Of a stretch of DNA of 64,000 nucleotides, positions 1 through 21,365 are shown one piece after another (positions within the stretch are counted from its first letter, which is position 1; each line of letters begins with the position of its first letter). The DNA comes from Chrysomallon squamiferum. Taxonomy: Eukaryota; Mollusca; Gastropoda; Neomphalida; Peltospiridae. The DNA lies in NCBI GenBank assembly GCA_012295275.1, contig CM022670.1, forward strand, positions 38,072,251 to 38,136,250, written 5' to 3'. The notes beneath the pieces were generated by a model that worked only from the letters and a program-made list of their open reading frames with translations, made no database searches and had not been told where the DNA came from. The position numbers and the translations under genes were made by a program.

Positions 1-181
1 TTCTCTCTCTCATTCTCATTGTTAGTATGTTTCTCTTTGTATTTGTTATATGTATGCGTCTGAGTATACTTGCCAATACTATCTGCTGTTTTGTCAAACG
101 TTGTGGTATGTGCTGCGGTGAATTCCTCATTCAGATATTCCTTAATCGCGAGTATGATACCAGAGAACTATAGATTAGATA

Positions 182-246
<65 letters not shown>

Positions 247-326
247 TTATTCTTTTTTTTTTTTCTTACGAATCTATTTGTAAAAATATACACAACCGTT
301 CTGCTTGTTTTCGTAAAAACTGGTCT
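1..326. other. Non-coding flank with a CT microsatellite
   Basis: No exon is recognisable here. A (CT)n run occupies about 182-239 and poly-T follows. The open frame through this stretch is only the Leu/Ser reading of the CT repeat. It is probably intron of the CSPP1-like gene that continues rightwards, but no upstream exon is visible to prove it. Confidence 0.6.
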
Positions 327-2110
327 TTTTAAAGTATAATATTAACGTAGACTAAACGGACTGATTTTGGAACGTATATTATTTTTAAGTATAATATTAA
401 CGCTGACTAAATGGACTGATTTGGGATATATATTATTTTTAAGTATTATATTATGGACTGATTTGGAACGTATATTATTTTTAAGTGTAATATTAACGTT
501 GACTAAATGGACTGATTTTGGAACGTATATTATTTTTAAGTATAATATTAACGCTGACTAAATGGACTGATTTGGGATATATATTATTTTTATGTATTAT
601 ATTATGGACTGATTTGAAACGTATATTATTTTTAAGTGTAATATTAACGTTGACTAAATGGACTGATTTTGGAACGTATATTATTTTTAAGTATAATATT
701 AACGCTGACTAAATGGACTGATTTGGGATATATATTATTTTTAAGTATTATATTATGGACTGATTTGAAACGTATATTATTTTTAAGTGTAATATTAACG
801 TCGATCAATGGACTGATTTGGAACGTATATTATTTTTAAGTATAATATTAACGTTGACTAAATGGACTGATTTTGGAACGTACATTTTTTTTAGTGTAAT
901 ATTAACGTTGAGTAAATGGACTGATTTGGAACGTATATTATTTTTAATTATAATATTAACGTTGAGTAAATGGACTGATTTGGAACGTATATTATTTTTA
1001 ATTATAATATTAACGTTGAGTAAATGGACTGATTTCTGCTTTTTTTTAATTATAATATTAACGTTCGTAAATGGACTGATTTGGAACGTATATTATTTTT
1101 AATTATAATATTAACGTTGAGTAAATGGACTGATTTCGGAACGTATATTATTTTTAATTATAATATTAACGTTGAGTAAATGGACTGATTTTGGAACGTA
1201 TATTATTTTTAATTATAATATTAATGTTGACTAAATGGACTGATTTGGAACGTATATTATTTTTAAATGTAATATTAACGTTGATCAACTGACTGATTTG
1301 GAACGTATATTATTTTTAATTAATAATATTAACGTTGACTAAATGGACTGATTTTGGAACGTATATTATTTTTAATTATAATATTAACGTTGAGTAAATG
1401 GACTGATTTCGGAACGTATATTATTTTTAATTATAATATTAACGTTGAGTAAATGGACTGATTTTGGAACGTATATTATTTTTAATTATAATATTAATGT
1501 TGACTAAATGGACTGATTTGGAACGTATATTATTTTTAAATGTAATATTAACGTTGAGTAAATGGACTGATTTTGGAACGTATATTATTTTTAATTATAA
1601 TATTAACGTTGAGTAAATGGACTGATTTCGGAACGTATATTATTTTTAATTATAATATTAACGTTGAGTAAATGGACTGATTTCGGAACGTATATTATTT
1701 TTAATTATAATATTAACGTTGAGTAAATGGACTGATTTTGGAACGTATATTATTTTTAATTATAATATTAATGTTGACTAAATGGACTGATTTGGAACGT
1801 ATATTATTTTTAAATGTAATATTAACGTTGATCAACTGACTGATTTGGAACGTAAAATGGAATGGATTTTGGAACGTATATTATTTTTAATTATAATATT
1901 AACGTTGAGTAAATGGACTGATTTCGGAACGTATATTATTTTTAAGTGTAATATTAACGTTGAGTAAATGGACTGATTTTGGAACGTATATTATTTTTAA
2001 GTGTAATATTAACGTTGAGTAAATGGACTGATTTGGAACGTATATTATTTTTAATTATAATATTAACGTTGAGTAAATGGACTGATTTTGGAACGTATAT
2101 TATTTTTAAG
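327..2110. repeat. Minisatellite array, ~54-bp unit, ~34 copies, with higher-order structure
   Basis: Tandem array with a unit of about 54-55 bp. Every full unit contains GGACTGATTTGGAACGTA followed by TATTATTTTTAA and an ATATTAACGTTGA-like end. In the left third, full and shortened units alternate in a block of about 151 bp. From about 1083 to 1850 a variant set recurs every 273-274 bp: TTAATGTTGACT at 1221, 1494 and 1768. This indicates amplification of five-unit blocks. Short frames run through it because 54 is divisible by 3, but they break often, so the array is not coding. It ends exactly where the first recognised exon of the CSPP1-like gene begins, and the last unit supplies the sequence before that exon's acceptor. 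Confidence 0.95.
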
Positions 2111-13333
<11,223 letters not shown>

Positions 13334-14835
13334 AATTCAATTCAAATTAATCTGGGCATCGACACACAAAAAAATACAGAAAACTAAAAAAAACAAAATA
13401 ATAATAAAGATGTTAAACCAGAAAAGGGACAAAGTTTCTGAAGCAAAAACAATGCAAGGAATGTTTCAGTGTTGTGAAGAAATACAAAATGTGCTTAAAG
13501 ACACTTGAAAATTTTCTAGAAAATGTTTAGTATTTATTGATGTCACGTTACAGTTGTGTAAGAATTTCATGCAGAAGTTCAAAAAGGAGTGCCAATTAAG
13601 TCTTCAAAATGTAAAAATAACAAATTATTCAAAACTTCTAACAAGAGAAGTATATGTCATTGTTTATATCATTATGATTATTTATGGAAAATGTTTCTGT
13701 GCCAGTTAAATTTCAGTGCCAGGCATAAGGAACTAAACCAAATTATTATCATAGAAAACTATTTTGTTATGTTTCTGTTAACTTTAGTAATACTAAAATT
13801 ATTCTTTGGATAATTTATTTTGCCCTTGAGTAAATATATTTTACATCTAACTACTGTGATAAATTTAATTATCTTTCACTTTGAGGTATTTTTGTAACAT
13901 AGAAATATTATTTGAACAAAAAGCTGAGAAACTTAAAAGATTACAGAAGATTCTGATTAAGTAGATATCTTTCAATTTTTTTGTTCTTTCTTTCTTTCTT
14001 TATCTTCCTCTTTACTTAAATTTATTGTTATTATTTTATATGTATCATTACATTTTTTAATTTTTATTTTTTTGTATTTATTTTAATTTTAAATGTTTTT
14101 TGATGCCATTAATCTAATATCTTTTTAACAAGAGGGGGTTTCACTTTTAAATAAACATACAGAATTATTTATCTTTTGGCAAGAAGTTAATTTCTCTCTT
14201 ACTTCATATTCTAGCTAATCCATATCTCTTCAAACTTATTTTTTTCACTTAGGTTAACATTTTATGTTTCAACAAGCTTGGTCACATCTTTTCACATTAT
14301 CCGACTGTGATATTTGCATTAACTGTGATAATATAAATATATATATAGTTTATCTTTCAATTCTTTTCCTCATGTTCATTATGAAGTTTGTAAGTGAATT
14401 AATATATTTTAATCAAAACCAAACTCGAAAAGACTAGATTTACAAAACCTGTTTTTCCTGAAAGCCAGTTTTAAAAAATTGTAAATATATCAAGTTAAAC
14501 AATATAAGACAAAAAAAAAAAACCCAGTAAATTCAGCTCTAGATTTTTATCTACTTCATTAGTTAGTTACATAAAAAGCCACTGGGAAAACTCATGAAGT
14601 TGTTTTAAAAGGAATTTACCAATCCAGTAATAATGTAAATAATTTAGTTTTATTACTGCTCTTAATAATCAATAACTTCAACAGGTCTTCCATTCATTTA
14701 CTAAGAGATTTTTCTCATTTAGCTTTCAAATTCTTAAAGAACTTTTGGTAAAAGTTCATTTTGTTATTAATCACATTTTTTATTTATTTATTTATTTACC
14801 TAAAACTATTATTACTCCTACAACTTTTATTATTA

Positions 14836-14866
<31 letters not shown>

Positions 14867-15245
14867 CTAGTACTACTGCTACTACTACTATTTTATTATT
14901 ACTACTACTACTACTACTACTACTGCTACTACTACTACTATATTATTATTATTATAATTTTTTTTTTTTTTTACATATCTTTTATATGACAAAATCCAAA
15001 TGTCTTTCACCTTTCACTAAATATAACAAGTTACTTAATTTCTTAATAAATCTTAACAACAAGGTATACTTTATATAAGTAGATTTCTACATTTCTAAAT
15101 ACCAGTGAACATTACTATTAGTTTAATAATCATTTTATAATTAATAATTATTCCAAAATTTTATATTGAAAAAAATATATGTATTTATATTTATTTTATA
15201 AAATAAAATGATAAAACATTAATAGTTTCTTGTTATAATTTTTAA
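13334..15245. other. 3' UTR and intergenic AT-rich sequence
   Basis: Presumed 3' UTR of the CSPP1-like gene, then non-coding sequence. It includes a compound (TTA)n(CTA)n tract at about 14826-14956 that makes a poly-Leu frame. The short frame at 13589-13813 has no splice context or family resemblance, and I do not call it a gene. Confidence 0.6.
13403..13408 (+). terminator. Candidate poly(A) signal of the CSPP1-like gene
   Basis: AATAAA occurs 70 bases after the stop codon. Further copies of AATAAA exist downstream in this AT-rich stretch, so the true cleavage site is undetermined. Confidence 0.25.
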
Positions 15246-15490
15246 CAAATGAGCATTAAATCCTTTTTTTTTGTTATATATACATACGTCTCTCTCTCTG
15301 TATGTATATATAACAGAAAAAAGGATTTAATGCTCATTTGCTACTTTATACAGTAATTGCAGGATATAAATAAATAAAACAATTCTATATATATACTTTA
15401 TACAGTAATTGCAGGATATAAATAAATAAAACAATTCTATATATATATATATAGAATTGTTTTATTTATTTATATCCTGCAATTACTGTA
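15246..15490. repeat. Foldback cluster: two adjacent inverted repeats plus a direct duplication
   Basis: First palindrome: arm starting CAAATGAGCATTAAATCC at 15246, with its inverse GGATTTAATGCTCATTTG ending at 15340, around a short (TC)n loop. Second: a block containing CAGTAATTGCAGGATATAAA occurs twice in direct orientation (15343 and 15395, 52 bp apart). It then occurs once inverted (about 15452-15490), closing with TACTGTAGCAA against TTGCTAC at 15338. The arms are nearly perfect, so this is recent and likely a foldback or MITE-like element, or a replication-slippage product. No protein is encoded. Confidence 0.85.
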
Positions 15491-15599
15491 GCAAGATACA
15501 AGACTTGATAAATTCTGTGTTTTCAGGCTTTGACCAAATTTATGGCTATTTGGGTTGGAACTATATTTTTAAAGATACTTTTTTAGTGTTTAATTTTTT

Positions 15600-15900
15600 T
15601 ATTATTTATTTACGTTTAAATGGTATCTGACATCATATAGTTAAGGGCAGACTCAGACAATGAGAGGAAAACTACTGCCACCACTTCATCGGCTACTCAC
15701 TGGCTACTCTTTTCTTACCAAGCAGGAAGGGATCTTTTATATATATACAATCCACAGGCTGGGCAGTACATACCACAGTCTTTGTTTCACTACTGTGGTA
15801 CTAAGGCTGGAATGCGAAATAGCTCAATGGGTCCACCTAGAGTAATTGATCTAACAACCTGGTGTACCTGGAGTAAATTCATTCCTTTTGTGGCTCTTCC
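15600..15900 (-). mobile_element. Molluscan tRNA-related SINE copy
   Basis: Read on the minus strand, the element contains GACCCATTGAGCTATTTC, then CATTCCAGCC, GTGGTATGT, TATAAAAGATCCCTT and AAAGAGTAGCC. Next come a TTTCCTCTC block, CCTTAACTATATGATGTC and a CGTAAATAAAT tail. That order matches a SINE I recall from many bivalve and gastropod sequences (established knowledge; exact family name uncertain). The copy is diverged and both ends are approximate. It is the strongest taxonomic marker in the window. It gives rise to the two spurious plus-strand frames at 15660-15964. Confidence 0.7.
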
Positions 15901-15949
15901 TCAAAACCATTTGTATGAAGTTGTTAGGATTCAATTTAATGTTATTTGT

Positions 15950-16350
15950 ACATCTACATTCTGATTTAGATCTAATGATATACAGAGGTGAATGCAGTGT
16001 TTTATTTGTCTAATGATATCTACATTCAAATTTATATTTTATGGTATATAAATAATATAGGGTTGACTGTATTATTATAAACTTATCTACATTTAATTTT
16101 ATATATAATGATAGGGTAGGATGTATTGTTACTATTATAACAATATCTGCATTTATATTTAGATTTAAATATACTGAGTTGGAAGTTGTTATTACTGTAG
16201 AGCTATCTATATTTACATTTAATGATAAAGGGTTGAATGTACTGGGGTTTTTTGTATAATAGTATCTATATTTAGGTTTAGGTGTAATGATATACTAAAT
16301 AGAATGTATTGTTATTATTATAATGATACCCACATTCAGATTTAATAATA
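15950..16350. repeat. Degenerate ~65-70-bp minisatellite, 5-6 copies
   Basis: Repeated pattern of ATCTACATTT, TTAGATTTAATGATATA, GGGTTGAATGTATTG and TTATTATAAT blocks with many differences. It lies between the convergent CSPP1-like and PREB genes. Confidence 0.75.
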
Positions 16351-18627
16351 ATCAGACATCTATCTTTCATTACTTTATCAAAAGGATCAGCTCTATAAAC
16401 AAACAAAGAAATAAGGTGAATTTATTTATTTTTTTAAATGATTCATCCACATTATTGCACAAAGAATAAAAACAATAAAATATACATAAAATATAGATAT
16501 ATTTTCTTCATATAGTTTATCCAGCACCAGAGTATTTGTAATTGTTTACTGGGATGAGTGAGAACTGATTGCAATAAACAGTTTTCAACTATTTTTAAGT
16601 AAGATCTAATATAAAACAAAAACAAAACTTAACCATCTAATGCGAAAATAATTAAAAGTATTGCTTTGTTTATGTCAACAACTGGCTAAATACAGTTTTT
16701 ACACTTTCAAGTTGTTTCTGATGAATTACTGTTGCTTAATAACAAAACCAAAAAATAACATAATAAGATTTTAGGATGTGAGATGTCAACAATTTCCATT
16801 GTATATTACACCATGACTGCATGGCAATGTAGAAAAATTCCTGAAGAAAAGTCAACAGAATTTGGTCACCAGAAGCAAATTAAAACAGTAAAATGTAAGT
16901 TTACAAATACTATTCAGGCTATTTGTCCACATCGCCAAAGATGCACGATTAAAAATTATAAATAACAAATGGGTGGAAAATTGTTTACATGTTTTTCCAT
17001 TCAGTAAAACTTTCACAAAAAGACACGACTTTCTCCAAACAACCAGTATATAAGATAGAAGGAGTTAATGATGTAAAATTAGGAATAAAAGTATTAAAAG
17101 TACCAAATGAAATTAAATTTAAAAAGAAGGCTACATGTGGTGGGGGGGGAAAGAATCTTGAATACAACTTAAATAAAAAGCCTTTAAAGAAATTTTGAAT
17201 AATACTCTTTCACTATTCCTATGAATAACATGGTTTAAATTATCAGAAGTAAGAATATTTCTATGTTTACAAATATATAAAATTTTTCTATCTTGTTATT
17301 TATGTGAAAATGTTAATATCACAAATAATGAAATAAATTTTATACTCCACAAAGATATCTTTTTTTATCGTTTTCATAAAGAAAATTTTACAAGATAAAG
17401 GTAAATATGTTAAGAAATTCCCAAAATATTATCAATAAATAAAAATTATATTTACAGCAGACATCAACAAATGTACTGTTGGATTCCAAGAGCTTCTGTG
17501 AAAAGTTTAAAGAAGAACAACAAACACTCTCTCAAAGTGCAATGTAAAAGTAACATGCACCACATTTACAGAAAATATTATACAGTATTCTTATAATGAA
17601 ATCAATCACATAGATTATCCAATGTTACAAAACATGTTCAAAATGTATTATCTGTTGAAATGGAGGACATAGTCACTGAAAAGGAATGTATCCAAGGGAA
17701 AAGTTTCAGTTCTTTATTAATTAAATACGGTTCAAAAATAATGTGCTTGATTTATACTGTTCTTGTAATAGTACAATGAAATAACCCATATATATTTCAT
17801 ATGCTTTTATGCAACTGTTATTTATTCTTTCCAACCTTTGCTAATAATAATGTAGAGCAGCAATAAAAATAAATTCATTAAGACGTGTTATGCTGTTGTA
17901 CAAAATATCACAAAATGGGAACGTACAACCATCTGTGGATATATATGTTAGTATCACCATCATTATGTGTCGAGAAACAAATAAAATAATTACTTTTAAG
18001 TACAAAAAGTGTATTAACTCATGAAAGACCTTTAATAATAATTTAAAATAATTTTTATAACAACTTTATCAGCCGTAATATACTGAGATGTAACAGAATC
18101 TCTAAAGTATTTTATATTTTCACTGGACCTGTAAGATACATGAATACTTTCTAGTTGTATCAGGGTTCAATATTTTGTTGTTAGATCACAACACCAGCTG
18201 CACTGTGAGGTTAAATCAAATTAAAACTAGAATACTAAAATAAAAAGCAAGTGTTCAGGATTAAAGAATAATAATTTAAAAAAAACTTTAAATAACAATT
18301 GATTTGCTAAACCATTATATATGTTCTTTATGTAACAGAAGTATTACAGAAAGTGCTTAGAACTTATGAATGACTGCATTTTTAAACAGCATCCAATTAT
18401 TTGATTTTCATTCTTAAAACTACTACATACATGTGAATGAACTATATTGATGAATAAATAGCAGTGAATTCAATATGGCACTTTTTTGCAATATATGTTA
18501 TGTAGGCAAATGTAAATGTATGTGTGTGTCTGTTTAACTATTTTGAGGAATATATTAAAAGAAGAATGAGGAATTTCTATAAATATGTAAAATAATTTCA
18601 ACTATTTTCAACTATTAATCATAAATA

Positions 18628-18674
<47 letters not shown>

Positions 18675-19007
18675 CTATATGTATATGTATATCATAGCTG
18701 ACAATGTATTATATATATATATAAACAACAACTGTTGAGCTTTAAATATTTGTTGTAATTGTTATACAAAATATTTCTTGGATTCTGTTTCTTAAAATGC
18801 TATCAATGGAAAACAGACTTAGAATCAAAACAAAAAATAAGAAAAAGAAAAAAAATGAGGAAGAGGAAGAGGAAGACGAAGAATATCTGGTACAGGATTT
18901 CCTTCTTTCATCATAAGAAAGTCCTGAGGACGAGATTCTAAGTGTTATTAATTTACTTCCAGACATTCTTCTGTGGTAAGTGAAATGTTTACTTTGATAT
19001 GAAAAGA
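16351..19007. other. Probable PREB 3' UTR and intergenic sequence
   Basis: AT-rich and without a recognisable gene. Minus-strand poly(A) signals (TTTATT on the plus strand) are frequent, so the end of the PREB transcript cannot be fixed. A hexanucleotide (TATATG)n run lies at about 18627-18690. The 160-aa minus-strand frame at 18742-19224 merely overlaps the last PREB exon in a wrong frame. Confidence 0.6.
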
Positions 19008-21334
19008 TCACAAGCCAAAATTTGCCATCAGCCAGAAGAAGAGGTAGATTAATATCACAGCCCCTGTTACCACCCACAGCACACTGATTGAACCTGTGTG
19101 CAGAAAAATATACAAATATAATACAAAATATTATTATTATTATTATTATAAATACATTATAAAAGAAAAGTATCCAGAAGCAGCATGTAAAATGATATGC
19201 AAAACACATGTTAGTTTGAAACATTTACAAATAATTCATTGTCTTTCATTTTTGCTATATTTTTATTATTATCTTCATTGCCATCATTATTCTTTAATCT
19301 TAATACAACAATATCTGCATATTTATCATTCTTAAAAACAATTTTTGTGGTAACTGATTTTGATTTGTAACAAGAATATCTCAAAACAGGGTTCATTGTT
19401 ACAACGTATTTAACAAGACAAAGAATGTATGTGAGTGGTCACTTTAATATTCATAACAAACTAAAGATCTTTATCTTACTGGATTTTAAGAAATTAAACT
19501 ATTATCGTACTAGATTTTAGGGAATTAAATTATTATCTTACTAGTCACATTATTGTTACTGTGTTTTAAAAAGTAAAAATGATCTAAGTGACTATATAAC
19601 TGGCAATTACAAAACATTTAAGAAAATACAGAACTATCTGACTAACAATTCTAAAATATTTAAGAAAATAAAAATCATGTGTCTAACGACTGTAAAACAT
19701 TTAAGAAAATAGAGAATCATGTGTCTAACGATTGTGAAACATTTAAGAAAATAGAGAACTGTGTGACTAACAACTGTAAAACATTTAAGAAAATAGAGAA
19801 CTGTGTGACTAACAACTGTAAAACATTTAAAACAATAAAGGACTGTGTGACTAATGACTGTAAAACATTTAAGAAAATAAAGAACTGTGTGACTAATGAC
19901 TGTAAAACATTTAAGAAAATAAAGAACTGTGTGACTAATGACTGTAAAACATTTAAGAAAATAAAGAACTATGTGACTAACAACTGTAAAACATTTAAGA
20001 AAATAAAGAACTGTACTCACCTCTAGATGGTACTTGGTGAAATCTGACTGTGTTGTCAGCTGACACACTCAGTAAAGAAAAATCTTGGCTGCCAGTGACA
20101 GCCTGGGCATTGGGCGAGACAGGCATGAAGTCAACGCCCGTCACAAAAATACCATGAACTTCTTTCACATAGTACAGTTTCTGAAATCAGCACACAAAAT
20201 GCCTCATCATATTACATATTTGAGCACTGTCATGTAATAACACTTGGTTTTGTGCTTTAATGAAAATTAAAATATTTTAAGATTATGTTATGGCAGTAAG
20301 CATGCTGATAGTACATCTCCATATAAATCAACGAGTTTCAAAATTCACACAGTTTTGATATTATCAGTTTCCAACCATCATAAAAAGAGTGATGTAAAAA
20401 ACACCAGATGTGCCATATTATTATGTTTTTTTCAATTAATAATATATGTCTCAAGCAAATAATACAATTAAACATTAAAATCTTTACCTTTTCATAAAAT
20501 GAAAGTTTGAAGGTGTTTATTCAAGATAATTTGCTTTAAGACAATCATATGAATTTTTTTCAAAAAATCATTTTATTTTTAAATACCTGTAATAATGAGG
20601 AAATCCACCTTCACCATTTAACAGTCTATTCTTGCCAGTTAGTAACAAAAGATTTTTTAAAATACAATTTTCCTACAGATCAAAATTTATATATGAATGC
20701 TTTTTTATATCAGTGACAGAGTTCTGCTCAGATCATTTTAAAGGAATTAAGTTATACCTTGTGATTATAGTTTGCAAAAAAACAGTATTAAAATGTATAG
20801 AAATGTTTTGATAGATATATCCCAGTATAATGTTGTGTTTTAGGAGGGTTTTTTTGTAATAAAATCAGTGTTCACCTGAAGGCTAAAAGAAATGTAAACT
20901 GCTACACTTCCTGAGATCATTCCAACCCCTAAATACACACCATCATCACTGCAAGAAAAACAATTCTAAATTTTAGATATGAAGAGATTTCTTCTGTGAA
21001 ACAATAATTATTTATTTTATAAATTTTGCAAATAATTTTTAATTCTAAATTGATCTGTAATTGTTTTTCTGTGTGCATGTGTGTGTGTGTGCGTACATAT
21101 GTCAGATCATATAATTCATTAAAAATTCCAGGATTTGAAGAAACATTTAGGAAACAAGAGCGTATTAGATAGCTTTATCACAAAGAGTAGAATGAAAATA
21201 AAATTTCTGATAAATAAATACAGATTATTTTCATACAAACTTCTTAACTGAATATTTTACTTTATATTACTAAACACATTTCTGAATATATTGGACTATG
21301 ACGAGTTTTATTTTTTACATTTTACTTTTTGTTT

Positions 21335-21365
<31 letters not shown>

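Noticed and set aside
327-2110. CRISPR-like regular array
   Set aside because: Units are contiguous and the whole period is repeated, with no unique spacers. The context is animal intron.
18742-19224. 160-codon minus-strand frame
   Set aside because: It crosses the last PREB exon in the wrong frame. The PREB frame fits splice phases and gives the expected membrane anchor.
19634-20068. 144-codon minus-strand repeat protein (and 115-codon plus-strand counterpart)
   Set aside because: The frame is open only because the 42-bp period is divisible by 3. It lies in a PREB intron and starts in exon 8 out of frame.
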